From NCBI RefSeq assembly GCF_004027225.2, contig NC_044278.2, positions 2,294,001 through 2,358,000 of the forward strand: a stretch of DNA of 64,000 nucleotides, read 5' to 3'. This stretch comes from Strigops habroptila. Its lineage: Eukaryota; Chordata; Aves; Psittaciformes; Psittacidae. The position numbers were made by a program, and so were the translations under genes. The notes beneath the pieces were generated by a model that did no database searches, was not told where the DNA came from, and saw nothing but the letters and a program-made list of their open reading frames with translations. Positions 46,892-60,400 of the stretch are shown in pieces (within the stretch, counting starts at the first letter, position 1; each line of letters begins with the position of its first letter).

Positions 46892-47586
46892 TATAGGAAA
46901 AAATAATACCTACAGCAATAACAAAAAAATGTTTCAAGGTAGTTCATATGCTTTTTCCTACAATTTTTGGCAAGATGAAGAAAATAAGTGAAAGAGGACA
47001 AGTAGCCTTTTTTCCCCCTTTCCTTTGGAATAAAGATGTGTATGGCAGAAATAAGGGAAAACATGGAGATTTAATAACCATGTCCCCTAATGCTTAATGG
47101 CATGGACGCTTTGATCGCTATGTGAAGTTCTGAGAGAGCCTTGATTCAGAGTACAGATGTGAATTTATACTCAGACAGTGAACCTATCCCTTCAACACCA
47201 GGCATGTTGCGCAAATATGGATAAGAGCAAGGGCTGGGATCCCTTACTTTCTCAATTCTGCCTGCTGATAATGACCAGATCAGTCTCTCTACCCCCAGTA
47301 AATAACCATTCTTTTGCACAAAGTGAAACATATTCACTGATGAACACTGGCAGAGACCCACCAGCTGGTTGGCTGCACTTCAAAGGAGCCTCCTCCTTGC
47401 AGGAAAGGGAATAGAAAAATGAAAGCAGTCCCTTGAAGTTCTAAGTTTGAATGTCTTTTCTATTTTGTTTTGTTTCTTACAATGTGGTCTGATAAAGAAT
47501 TGGTTTGGAAGCAAACCCTTATGGCTTGCTGAAGCTTGTGCATAAAAACAGTTATGCATAAAAACTTGGCATAATCCACCCAATCA
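46892..47586. other. Unique noncoding DNA
   Basis: No gene or repeat recognised before the CR1 copy. Confidence 0.5.
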
Positions 47587-48135
47587 AATCATAGAATCGT
47601 AGAATGGTTTGGGTTGAAAAGGGACCTTAGAGATCATCTGGTTTCAACCCCCTGCCACAGGCAGGGACGCCTTCCACTAGAGCAGGTTGCTCCAACCCCT
47701 GTCCAACCTGGCCTTGAACACTGCCAGGGATGGAGCATCCACAACTTCTCTGGACAACTTGTTCTAGTGTCCCACCACCCTCATAGTAAAGAATTGCTTC
47801 CTAATATCTAATCTAAATCTACCCTTTTCCAGTTTAAAGCCATTCCATCTTGTACTGTCTCTACATGTCCTTGTAAATAGACTCTCTCCATATTTCTTGT
47901 AGGCCCCTTTAGGCATTGGAAGGCTGCTTTAAGGCCTGCCCAGAGCCTTCTCTTCTCCAGGCTGAACAACCCCAACTCTCTCAGCCTGTCTCTATAGCAG
48001 AGGTGCTCCAGCTCTCTGAGCATCTTCATGGCCTCCTCTGGACTCACTCCGGCAGGCCTGTATCCTTCTTATGTTGGGGGCCAGAGAGCTGGACTCAGTA
48101 CTGCAGGTGGGGTCTCAGTAGAGCCAAACATTCTG
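47587..48135 (-). mobile_element. CR1 LINE 3' fragment, the longest of its subfamily here
   Basis: The plus strand begins with the complement of the 3' octamers (ATCATAGAATCGTAGAATGG) and TTTGGGTTGAAAAGGGACC. It then runs through all the familiar 3' blocks and into ORF2: CTTCTCTTCTCCAGGC, AACTCTCTCAGCCTGTC, GGCCTCCTCTGGACTCACTCC, TTGGGGGCCAGAGAGCTGG. It ends near GGTGGGGTCTCAGTAGAGCC. The 5' truncation point is uncertain by about 15 bases. Confidence 0.94.
47808..48047 (-). pseudogene. CR1 ORF2 remnant with a frameshift
   Basis: In the CR1 sense the frame holds the ORF2 words EEAMKMLRELEHL and RDRLRELGLFSLEKRRL and reaches FQCLKG. It then continues PTRNMER, where the copy at 17386 reads QYLKG followed by VYKDTGEG. 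Comparing bases, this copy has lost one G from the run near 47905 (AAGGGGCC against AAGGGGGTC), so everything after LKG is out of frame. The native stop SNLV is therefore not reached in frame. It is non-functional. Confidence 0.8.
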
Positions 48136-51100
48136 GACACTTAATCGACTTAATATTGATTTCTCCAAAGCAGAGCTATAGGTGGATAACAGTTGGAGCA
48201 CATACACTTAGTAGTTAGGCAGCTTTAGGCAGCATACACTGAAGTCTCTGCAAACCTTACACAGAGCATCTCTGAGCAAATAATGATGTACTAGATCCTG
48301 ATGATAGACTGATTAACAGGAGGTTACAGAAGTTGCATTTCTTCTTACTTGCAAAGCCAAGAAAAAAAAAAAAAAGACTCTCAAAACTTCATTATGTTTC
48401 TCAGCAGTAAAACAATGAAAAAAAATCACCATCCTTTATGCATCCATTTATGCATAGCATTTTCTCCATTTAAAAATACCTTAACTTTTCATGTAGAGTG
48501 GTGGTTTTAATAAGGCACTAGAATGCTGACTACACTAAAGCAAAAGATTTGTTAAAATGTTAATTCATTCCCTTGAGAAAAGAACACATGCACGCCACCG
48601 CTAACCAAGGGGCAAGTATCTCTAAGGAGTATGTTCAGTATTTCTGTGCATGAGCCACGATGGGAAGACTCATAGGTATTCACAGAGGAAACTTTGAAGT
48701 CCTGTGTTCCAGGTAATGTTCCTAAAGGGGACTCTGCCAGCTCCTGCCTGAGAAGTGAGCACATATGAAGATCAGCTCTATAATAATCTTAATGGATGTC
48801 TTAAAATAACTGCGTGAAATATTCTTTCTAATTTATTTTGCATACTGTTGCCAAAGTGAACAGAGCCAAATAAAGTTACATACTTTATTTAAATAATTAT
48901 TGTTATATCATTTCCCATATTCTTTCATGATTGAAGAGTTTTAACATAGGTACCCATGATGTCTTAGAGAAGGTAACATTTCTGTGTATAGAGGAAGCAG
49001 AATGCTCCCAAACTCTGCAAAGATCGTATTAAAGATTGCAGTTAAACCTGTTCAATGCAATTGAAGAGAAATAAGGGGAATATAATTACTGCAGCAATTT
49101 CCTGTATGACTGTATTCTCATCTTTCTTCTAGTGACAGTGCTTGTTGTCTAGCTGCACTGTGTCCTGAGCACCAAGCAGCTTCAGGGAGGGAAACTGCCA
49201 GGAACATAAGAACATCAGGATATGCAACAGCTTTATTCTCACAAAACATGAAAGCAGAAGATGATATGTTTTGTAAAAGGTTATATATCCTCTTCTGGAT
49301 TTAGATGTGTGAGATAGAGATTGGCGGCCTATAGTGGTTCATGAATTTTCAGCAAGTGCTACTATTCTCCACAGCTCTGACATTTATACTACAGCTTCAT
49401 AACTGAATTCCGTCAGACTGATTAGGCCATGTCTGGGTTTGCCAGTGTTTTAATCAAACCCCATTGCTCTGCTTGAAAGGAGTGTTAAGACACTACGTTC
49501 TCTCAGCAGGGGTATAGAGTTGGGTACCTTAAGCATAGCCACCAAGGCAAAACCCATCAGTTTACTACTCTCTGTGCAAAGAATGCTGTTGGCAAAAAAA
49601 AAAAAATAGTAGACCAGTCTATAATTTAAAATATGAAATTGTATAGAGCATTTGGGAGGAGAATGACATTGAGGGGTGCAGCAGTTTGAGGCTGAGCTTG
49701 GCATATAAATTTGCTATTTACTTTGGTCTCTTTGTACACATCAAACCTTCTCCACCCGTGTCTTGTATTTATCTAGGCAAAAAAAAAAAACAAACCAAAA
49801 TCCAACAACCAACAACAACCAAAACCCAAAACCAATTTCTCTGTTTCTTCAGGATTTCTAGGTGCCACATGGCCCTGTTGCAGCTGAGCAGCAGGTCTTA
49901 GAGAAAGGCCCCTGCCTTCTGCATGTGTCAGTCTTACTATTCAAAAGCTGCTCAACTATGTTGTGTATCCATCCATCCATACGTATAACTATTTGAAATT
50001 TCACAGAAGTACAAAAGCCCAAAATTTTACTATATTCCAGGAAGATAAAATATTACAAAGATTGTCCTTAATAATTATCTGGTATAAAAAATGAGAGGAG
50101 TGGTTGTAATATATTTTCTTCTCTCCAGGAATTGTATTAGCAAAGAGTGAGATTGCTGGTATCTCCCCTGGTATTCTCCCAGTTTTGTAGCATGTTCATG
50201 GCATTGTGATGAGCATGTCTTTTGTGGGTCATCTAGAGAACTGTGAGAGACAGAGTGGCTGGATGTTTGGGAGCTAGAAAATTTCAAATGCTAACAGGAG
50301 TAGATTATGCAGTAACTGCAGAGATTTAACCATTTCGCTTCTTTTCTACCAGTCTTCCTTCTTCTTCTCTGTCTCTCTACAAACAGATGCTTATTAAAAT
50401 GGAAGTGTAGGCTTTGCTGCTTTGCATGGTTTTCCTTAGTTTTTACTGACAGAGAGCATTGTGCTTCAGTCTGGCTCACTGCCAAAGCAATAGTCATATC
50501 CAATGCCAAATTGCAGCACAAGACTATTTTGAATGACAGACTAAAGTGTGTGTAAGGATGTGAAAACAGGTGGTCTGGGATGTCTGGTATCAACAGAGCA
50601 TCTGGTTATTGGAGTGTGACTGCATTATACTTTGTACTCCTAATCTAGAGTGGTATTAGCAATGAATGAAGAAGTTGGCATCTTTTCCAAACCTATCATT
50701 TTGTAACCTATCCTGAGTACCCAAATACAGACAAATGTGTGTTTTATGGGTAAAAATACTTTGGTTAATCTAAAATTTCACTACGTAATCTGTATTTCTT
50801 AAGTGGCTAGAAGTCAGATTATCTTCACATGTGACAGAGTATTTGCACAACATGGCTTTGCTCTCTTTTGTGAAGACACACAGCTGTTGAGAAACACTTC
50901 AACAATTTTTGACCACTTTGTTCAATTACAACTGACTAGATAAAGTAAACATACTTTTATGTCTCTTTAATGTTACCAGCTGTAATGATATTAGGCATAT
51001 TTAATAAATAAAATTACTTAAAATAACCTTTGAGAGTGGGCATCTTTTCTGTCTTTGCAGTCAAATGCTTGTTATTAACAATTTACAAGCAGTTTTAAGT

Positions 51101-53244
51101 AAGCAGATAAGTAAAGGCCTGAAGCCCTTTCTGCCAGATGACAACAGAAGGTGCTTAAGACAGACACTGCAGGCAATGTATTTTTTGCTAATATTGCAGG
51201 TTGTGCATTTTTTGATATAAGGAGTACAACATTATTCTTTGACATGCAAAAAAATTTTTAGATACAGAATTGTAATAGCAGGTATAACAATATATGGTCA
51301 CATTAAACACATGAAATGTTCCATTTTATGGCATGTCAGCTTTTCCACGATAACTCCTTATGTACACATACTTCCCTGTAGTAAATAGGAAGTGATCCAT
51401 GAGAGTTTATCACACACTGAAAGATGAAATGTAGGCCATGGTTTCAGATAGCAACATTTTTCAGTTAGGTTTCTTTTAATGACTGGTTTTCTTTAGAGCG
51501 TGACTTTTACTGAAATCTGGGTGAGAAAGTTTTCTGGTTTATTATGAAGTTAAGAAAGACTGATGGGGAAGTCTATAATGTTCTCTTTGTATAAGACGCT
51601 GGAATATCCCCACTCACATTTAAACTCAGATGTAAAAATAAAGATTCAAAAACCCCCCAACTCTCCAATCATTCATGAGGCAAATCCTTTTTTACATTCT
51701 TATATCCTTTCTGTTACTCTGACGAGAAAGCTAGCTTTGTTGTTCAAATAAGGACTTGCACAAGAATATAACACCACTGAGGATCACCTAGAAGAGAATT
51801 ATGGTGCTAGCATTATTCATTTGCCCTTGTGAACACATGATAGTAATATCAGGGTGATACCTGATGAATATGCATCTTGTAACAAAACCAACAACAGAAT
51901 CACGAGTATCAGGAACTCCTTTCTCTTCATGAAAAGGAAAATTATTCTGTAGAATATAGCCATTCATGCTAACCAGGGTTGTATAACCTCTGATTGCAGA
52001 GATCATAGCTTTTCATTGTGCAAAGCTGATGATCTTTCCCTTAAATTTCAGAGATTATTAAAAGAGATCGTGTGCAGTTGTTTGCCTAACCGTATAACCT
52101 GTACAACCAGTGGACTGCATTCTCTAGAGTAAGCACTAATTCTCTAGTCTAATTCCCAAGGCACTCGTCCAAGGTGTTTATGGAAAAAAAGTAATAAAAC
52201 AAACAAACAAAACCCCTAACCATGAATCATTATTATTTTGAAGTATCTGTTTAAAGTCTTGTAAGTTTATATTTGCTAGATGACCTAAACCAAAAGAGGA
52301 GAAATCAAATGCTAAGGCTCTCTTCAATAATGGGCAGGATAGAGATGGTAGTCTAGCTCCAGTCATCTTACAATATTATAAAGAAATAACCAATATTTAG
52401 TTTCTATTATGTTTTGAATTCCTACGAACACTGAAGCAAAGCAGAGCGTGAGAAACTGAGGGTTCTCTGACAGGCAGAAACCACATTTCTGCCTTTTATT
52501 CCAAAACTTTATTTGGCCAGATTTTAAACTACTGTGTCTTGTTTTGTGAGATTTCACCAAGGAATAGCTGTTAGCATTAAAAAGTCAGCCTTTTAAGATG
52601 GTATAGTATGTATGTGTGTGCTCTCCCACCACCAAATAGCTTTGAAATACCAAAGGTCATTACCTGTTCTAGTACCAGAACTCTTGTAACATGGTGTGGT
52701 GTCTTAGGTACCTCTGTGTGTTCCTGTTAACTTCTTAATGCTGACAGCTTCATGGAGAAATGACTGTTGGCCTGAGGTGTTTCAGGCATTGTCTCTTCTT
52801 CTCCATTTGACTGAGAAAGTATTGCAGGCTTTGCATTTCAAAATATCAGTTATTTTTAAAATTAATGCATTTGTTCTTATTAATGTGGTGCTACTAACAT
52901 CACCATTATAAAGTATGCAGGAGGTGCACCACTGACACTGTATAGCAATGCTGAAAATAAAGACAAATATGAGTCAATTCATAAAACACATCTCTATTTC
53001 TGCAAACCAACCGAAATGCAGCAGCACACTGGATTCAGAAATAATTGGATCTGCTAGAACTCTAAACCCCCAGTTATTTTAGGTCAGACTTTAAGATAAT
53101 TTTTGGTTTTGGACTGTCACAATGACAGAAGGAAGCAAGAGACATGGGCTGTGGAGGGAGAGCTCAAGTCAGGTCTGGTGTGTTCCTTGTCACAGACTCA
53201 GGCATTGCCATACATGATGTGGATAGCTGTAGGTGCGGCAACGG
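48136..53244. other. Unique AT-rich noncoding DNA
   Basis: About 5.1 kb with no recognised gene, RNA gene or mobile element. It contains A runs at about 48361-48374 and 49594-49606, an A/C-rich stretch at 49780-49832 and a (CCAT)3 at 49969-49980. The longest frame is 100 codons (50291-50593, minus) with no recognisable domain. Confidence 0.55.
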
Positions 53245-53420
53245 AACAGGTCGTTCAGAGAAGCTGTGGCTGCCCCATCCCTGGCAGTGTTCAAGGTCAG
53301 GCTGGATGGGGCCCTGAACAATCTGGTCTAGTAGAAGGTGTCCCCACCCATGGCAGGGGGATGGAACCAGATGATCTCTAAGGCTCCTTTCAACCCAAAC
53401 CTGTCTGCAATTCTTTGAAA
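53245..53420 (+). mobile_element. CR1 LINE 3' end, degraded
   Basis: In the plus sense the blocks are CAGAGAAGCTGTGGCTGCCC, CATCCCTGGCAGTGTTCAAGG, GGCTGGATGGGGCCCTG, CCACCCATGGCAGGGGGATGG and AACCAGATGATCTCTAAGG, then CTTTCAACCCAAACC. The final octamers are decayed to CAATTCTTTGAAA. The first 140 bases upstream of 53245 could be a further worn part, but I could not match them. A minus-strand frame of 103 codons here is a shadow. Confidence 0.9.
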
Positions 53421-56400
53421 ACAAGACTGATAGGTGTATTTTAAATATTAGAAGTGCTCTGTATTCTTTAGACATAAATGTATTGCCTTACCTTGTTAAT
53501 CAAGGGTATCATCTCTAATATACTTCAGTGCTGAAACCAAGACCTGAAATTGTTTTAAAGTATTCTTCATTAATTTTTCTGGAGCTATGTTATGAATTAA
53601 AACTTGCATAGAAATGTAAGCCAAAGTAATAAGAATGGAACCAGAATTCATTTTACCTTCCAAATTAGACTTTTATAATAAATGGTAAATTGAAATGCCA
53701 TTACAAAAAGGTTACCATCTTTTATTACATGAAGTTAAGAACTTAAATTTTACTAATGGTGCAATTTTCTCTGTAATTCATCTTTTACTTAATAGCATAT
53801 AATTGTTTAAATAACGTTTTAGTCTCTGCAAAAAGAAGGTATTGATAGTAAGGGAAGACTGACTGTTAGCTCAGGAAAACCAGAGTCCTCTTTTTTGAGA
53901 TGTTTAGATATATTACTTTGTATTTCACTAAGCCACAGGAGCATATCATTTCTACATTGCCATTTGATTTGTATTATGGCTGATGACCTCAATCACTTTC
54001 CCCTTTTTTCCTAGCGGAACACTTAGTGGGAGTTGTTTAAAATTCACTTTTTGAGTTTGACTATTTTTTACTAAACTTAATAGGGTGCTATGAATGCGAT
54101 TTACTGAAAGAGATTTGTAAGTGAAAGAAAAATGTGCTCAGAATTGCAATTCAGCCTGATAAGTGCCTATATACAAGAATGTGCAATTTTAAGCTTAAAA
54201 CTTTCAAACCCTCAGGTCTACTCTGCCCTCAAGGGATACAGTCACCCTGAATACATAAACTTTATAGATCTGGATGGTTTTAAAAATGTTGGTAGGAAGA
54301 TCTCACCTAAATGCTAATCCACTTTAGCACCCACAGAACATATTTGGGCAGCTGCTTTTATTTTAGTGTGCACAAAGACTGTGACTTTAGACAAGTTGCA
54401 TACCTTGCAGTCTAAAGCTGCTGTGGGACTCATAATCTGCATGCTGCACTTCAGTCTCCTGAAGCATGGGTAACATGCTCCAACACAATCAAATGCACCA
54501 CAAACCAATCCTTTTCATTCAGATTTGACGATGATGCCTATTTCCTGCTGCACAGGGGCTCAGTGTCTGGAGTCAGGAGGTGGGGAGTAAGGATATCAGG
54601 TCTTGCTCAGTCTGATTGCCCAGCTCCTACCAATGAGTGAGCTCACATCTGTCAGTGAGCAGTAAGCTGTGGCTCACTGGGCTGGGGTGTGCTCCCACCA
54701 CCCATCCGGGCAAAACAGCTGCAGCACCCTGCTCCCCTTGGAGCTGGCTTGGGGACTATTGCCTGGAAGAGAATCCAAGGATCACGAGGAGAGGAAGAAA
54801 TGAAGCCAGACACTCTCCCTCAAGAAGAAAAGCTGTGTTTCTCTGCTCTGCAAGCCGTTATGTATCATATCCAAAGACCTAATGCAAATGTATAAGCTGT
54901 CCCTGGAGCTGGAAAAAAATCTATAATATTTCTATTGCTGTAATATCTATGTGCCAAGTGAGGACATTTGTTTGATTTGGCCTCTGGCATTTTTATCTGG
55001 CATGCTCTCCATTTCATTTCTCCCACCCTGTATCAATTTTGAAATTCCTTTGGTTAAAAAAAAAAAAAAAAGAAAAGAAAAAGAAAAAAACCTGAACCAC
55101 CCCTGTATTGTTTTTCAGTTGAGATGTCAATGAAAAAAGCCTTGTCTTCTGAAATATTAGTACTAATATGGTGGCAATCCTACCGAAAAGCAGAAGGAAA
55201 GCTTTTGCCTGTAGTGGTTGCCTGCGAAATATCCCCTTCCCTCCCAAGCTTGATGTCGTTCACCTCCTAAATAGCAGATGCTCTAGCTGACACATGCTTC
55301 ACTGAGTAGCATAGCTCAGTGGCATCCCAATCCTGCCTTGTCATATCTATTGGAATTGCTACGTTGGAATGTAAATTAACCCCAGAAACTATAGGTACAC
55401 CTTTGATAACTGTATATATATGTTTCTTTTTCTGTATATACATTTCTTCCCATCTAGGGGAGGAGCCTGGATGAGGTTGTCTTGGACAGGAGAGGTGGGG
55501 CTAACTAGCATCTCAATTTACCACCGTATTAACTTGGATTTGTACATTTTAAGTGGAAAACCAAAAGCTTGTTAGGCTTTCAGGTAACAACAAATGGTAC
55601 TTATGTTATATGAGCAAAAAGGTTCTAGTTTGCCATTAGATTAAATAACTAATAAATTTTTCCAGCAACATTCCGGTGAGAGTTTACCACACATAGCCAT
55701 GAAGTGTAGCAAAATTGTCTTAACCATTTGTGGGGAACAGAGAGGTGTAAGAAAAGGTTGCAGGTTATCATTGCATCAGCATGTCAAAAGATTTACTGCA
55801 AAGTTATAAAATAGCTTTAGGTATTGACCGAAATTCATTCAGTTCTAAGAAAGAGTCTCCCCTGTTATTCACTGAGTGTCAACTCAGCCACGTGATAAAC
55901 TTGGCACAGACTCTAGATTCTCCCTAGATTCCTGTCCATTAACCCCGAAATTAAGACTCATACTACAGTGAAATAAGAATTGGGATTATTGGTGTTGGTT
56001 TAATATTTTTCTCTTTTAGTATGTAAACTCTCCCTCAGGTTTCAGAAAACTTAAACATTATTTTGAGAATTTTTTTCTCTACTTTATGTATTTTTTTCCT
56101 GTTTCCAGCTTTATATTTTATGTCAATCATCTGAGAGTCATTAATTTCAAATGGCTGAATAAACATTACTTACTTGACAGGCACTTATTTAAATGCATTC
56201 TTTTTGGCATAAGATCTAAAAATATGTTTGCGAGAGATGGCAACATTTTTTGGCTCTTTTTTCCCCTCATCTCATTGCAATCTGGCATAATTTTCCCAGT
56301 CTATCTAGTTTTACCTTACCATAGCTTGATAGTCAAACATAAAAGGATGAAAAGTACCCTCACCTAGAAATATGTGCTAATGATTTGCTTAGAGCTCTTT

Positions 56401-59400
56401 GTTAAGCTATCCTCTGATCTTTAGCTGTGTCACTTTGTCTGCTGTCTCCACAGAGTAGACTGTGACAGTAAGGGAGTATATTTAAACTCCCTATGCCAAC
56501 AATCTAAACAGTGAAGAATGGTAATTTCAACAATGGAGACCTGCACAGTTTAGTTTTCAATAATTGATGGTGAATGAACAGTAGAAAACTGTTTTAATGA
56601 ATTTTGTTGTTCTTGTATTCAGCTGTTCATTGCTCCTTGTTTTAACTCTGTAATTACCCTCCTTTGTACGTGTATTTCTGCAGCTCCACTGGCTCTCTTT
56701 CCCTTCTGTTGTCTATCTAATTACAGGCTTTGCCAATATAGTTAGATTGTTTTGAATAGTTGGAAAAAATATTCTCTGTGGGAAAAGACTGGAAAGTAAT
56801 TTATTGTGGAACACTGTTTTCCAGTATTTCCTGAACCAGTTTGCTCTCTGTTCTAAAAGAAATCAGAAAGTGATCTAAAAAAAGGAGTACAAAGAAGAAG
56901 ACACCCTACACACATGTTCCCTTGCAGATGCCAGATATATGTTAACACTAGCTGACAGATGTACTTACTTACAGACTGTCTGCTCTCTTCTGTCAGTATC
57001 TGCAAGCAGACAGTGCTTTCAGGCACGGGTTCATATGATATTTTATATATCAATTGAAATAGATATTTTAAATATTTAAATGAAAAGTTAATGTTTGTGA
57101 TAGTAAATGTATTATTTCTACTAAAAGTCTCACTTAACTAAATTTGAAGACATTGAAATAATATGGGGAAGACAATACCTTGATCTGGAGTTAATGTCTC
57201 CATTTTGATATCCTTAAAAAAAATTATTCAATCCATGGTCATGAATTATCGCCATTAGGCTGCTTCATAAGCGATGAGAAAGTACCAGCTGACAAGCAAT
57301 ACTGGAAACAAGACAGCTCAAGGATTCCAAAACATTGGAAGGTGTATTGGAACGGATTTTTCTAATGGAATGAGTGGATGGTGGAACAGTGTACCACACT
57401 TTACAAGGCATTTATGTATGAGTGTGTATAGTTTTCCTATACATTCTGTTACTGTATATTAGTCATGGCTCATATAGAGCAAGAGCTATCAACATGATAT
57501 TTTAGAGACTGGAGATAGCATGCAATCTGACTGGACATGCAAGGATACATGGGTTGACACTGATGATGCTCCTGTCTTAGAAAACTTAATTAAACACCTA
57601 AGGATTGGTAAAATGAATTGAGGGCATATTTCAGCCAGTTGTCATGTCTATCAAGGAAACAAAACCATATAACTTCATTTGTCAAGTTCTTGGCTATACT
57701 ACTTCAGGCCCTTCCATTTCAGAGGAAAGAGCAAGTTTCCCTGTTATTGCCCTGAATGTCATATACCATTTGTACCACAGCAAAATGACTAAAATATCCA
57801 CTGTCTCATAGTCTTTTGATTCTTGAAGGGATTTGGGCCCAAACGTGTCTTTTGAAGTGGAGCTATAGTATAAAGCTACTACATTTTGTTATTTTCATGG
57901 CCATCTATTTACAAATGTAGAGATAGGAAATGGGCTTTATCAAGAATGGTTATGAATCAGACCTTCTAAAGTAATTTTATTTCATGAAGTTCATTGGTCC
58001 TTTTGGCTGCAATTAATTCTCAGGTTCAGATCTGATCTGGGAAGGAAGTTGACACATAAGTTTTCAGTTTCTACAGATCTTCATAATATCATGAAAGCAT
58101 GAAAGTGTACCACTAATTTCTTTCTTCCCTTTTTTTTTAATTTTTTTTATTTTTTTCCAATTTGGAAAAAAAGTCTGGAATATAACTTAATGTAGAGAAA
58201 AGGGAAGGAGGAAGAAAAAAAGAATAAGCATCTAAGAATAAGATGGCATGCGGAAGGTGAGACTGCAAATTCCCCGCTTTTTTACATGCACAGTATTTTG
58301 CAAAAGCTAATAGAAATCCTACAGACTGTTAGAGCCAATGAACTGCATAATACACAAATTTATAATAAACGAAAACACATGAATGAGGTGGATAAAGATG
58401 GAAAAACAAGGAATTGTAGAGCAAGCAATCCTGATAAAGACAGGAAATCTTCATCCTGACCCAAATCAAGTCAGTAAGGAAGCAAAGGCAGGTCAGGACA
58501 AAGCAGGGTCCAGAAATACAGCTATGAAAAGACTAGATTATCAGTTTCTCTGTTCCTGATGTCACAGGCAAACTGTGTGCTGTAGTAGCATTTATGATGT
58601 TTGCAACCACCATATTTTAAAAGGCCGTATGCCTTACAAGTTGAACAGAAGTTAATGTTGAAAGACTGCTGAAAGGTAATAAAATATTGTAGCAGAGTTC
58701 AAGTAATATGTATAATTTAGCAGACTAACTGTAGTTCCACAATAACTGAAAAAAAACCAAACCCTCACTCCAGAAGCTTTCACAAACTAAAATATTTTTT
58801 ATTAAATTATCGGCATTTGGTCTTAAATGTCAATGAGTTCTTCTTGTTCTGGAGATGTGAAACTAAAACTTCCTTTCAAGATGTGAAAATCATACATAGT
58901 GAATATTTGCAGAAACATCTGCATTCCAAGCCAAGAGATATTTCTAACCAGGAAATTTTGAGTGTTAATAGCATTTTCTCCCACTGAATGATAAGATTGA
59001 AACATCAACTCCCATTTCAACACTTCAGACACATTCACTTACTTTGGACCTATCCCTTTTTATTCAACTAAGTAGAACTCAGGATGAGACATTCAAGACA
59101 GCAAGGAGCAAATGAACTCAGGAGAGTCATCAGAAATGGGTCATCTTCCTGCATCCAGCCAGGGCATCCACCAGCCCTTGGAACTACTCTTATTACATCC
59201 TCTTGAATTCAAAGACAACATGGGCCTGGAAAGGAAGCACCCCAAAAGAAAAGTAGACATTGTCTGTATGATGGTACTAGGCCAGGACAATTTTAAGAAG
59301 ACTGCATCTTACAAAGCAACTTTAAGGAGATCCACGAACGATTAGGTATCTGTCAGCATCCACAGCTGGACTGGCAACTGAAGTTTGCTCTCAAGAGGAG

Positions 59401-60164
59401 GACTGCAGTGACAGTGATGGTCTGTTCAAAATGTACTTTATTTATGCTGGTTGAACATACATATCAATTATTTTTAAATTGAAAAAGAGACCAGAAACCA
59501 TGAGACCATGATTTCCTGTCACATCTGAGAAACCTGAAGTGCTGCTAATGGATCTGCTTTATGTGTACGAGCACAGAGCTTCTAGTTTTTACTGTTGAAG
59601 AATGTTTTCAATTTAGAAAGAAGAAAAATCAATCAACAGAAACAGTAAATGGCACCAAACTCCACATTTCTCTTTGGGAGCAGCATTAAAAATTTAGTCT
59701 TGCTCAACAGAAAGTTTTATATCACTTTTGTTTATATATAGGAAAATATAATGGGGATACAGGGTTTCTGTTTAGAAAGGTTATTGACATTGACACTCTT
59801 GGTGCTGTGTTGGCATTTAGTCTTTGGATTGTTATTACTTCTGATATATGGTATTTATGTCTCTGAGGTGAGGACTTTCATCTGTGATACATGCTCATAA
59901 TTTACATACCACATGGTGCCCTGATGCTGTCTGCACAAACAGGAAATTAAGCAATTAAATAGACATGAAGAGTAAAACAAGATATTGCCCTCAGTACATT
60001 TAGTTTTCAATATTATTGTCTGTTGGTTGGAGAAGGCTGAATACCATTGCCATACCCAATGACTTTGGGGTAGCAAGATAGGTTTCAATAGATGGACATG
60101 AGGAAAGGGCAAAGCACTTCAGAAAGGGGATTTAACCAGGCAGAGTATGCATTCAGCCTTTAAC
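53421..60164. other. Unique AT-rich noncoding DNA
   Basis: About 6.7 kb with no supported gene or mobile element. It holds the A-rich tract at 55056-55090 and T-rich runs near 58129-58157. A somewhat GC-richer piece lies at 54540-54850, with frames of 68-81 codons that carry no recognisable domain. Confidence 0.55.
55056..55090 (+). repeat. A-rich purine tract
   Basis: An A16 run followed by GAAAAGAAAAAGAAAAAAA. No retrocopy is recognisable upstream. Confidence 0.8.
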
Positions 60165-60400
60165 AACAGATTGAGCTTCTGTGTTTCTCCAGTGATCCAT
60201 CTCCACTGAACCTGCACAGCACAGCTGAAGCCATTTTTGCTGGCCTTTGATGCAGACATGCACTTCCCCCAACTCCAGCTGTCTGAAGTGACCATTGCCA
60301 GGCTCCCTAGCGATTACTTTAACTGTAATAGCAATGACAGATCGCTTTATTAATTGCAAACTGCTCTATCTGAAGATGGTGACAAGATATGAAGAAAGGT
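60165..60400. promoter_or_regulatory. Candidate conserved noncoding element
   Basis: A unique stretch of balanced composition that ends in CCTAGCGATTACTTTAACTG, TAATAGCAATGACAGATCGC and TTTATTAATTGCAAACTGC. It includes CpG dinucleotides, a TGACAG (MEIS/TGIF-like) word and TTAATTGC. A minus-strand 68-codon frame lies across it without a recognisable domain. This is inference; alignment to chicken and mammals would decide. Confidence 0.3.

Noticed and set aside
47916..48218. 100-codon plus-strand frame over the CR1 copy
   Set aside because: It is antisense to CR1 ORF2, which runs on the minus strand. It is a shadow.
53164..53475. 103-codon minus-strand frame
   Set aside because: It is antisense to the plus-strand CR1 3' end. 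It is a shadow.
59112..59345. 77-codon plus-strand frame starting at an ATG in a less AT-rich patch
   Set aside because: No domain or splice context recognised. The composition is only mildly different from the flanks.
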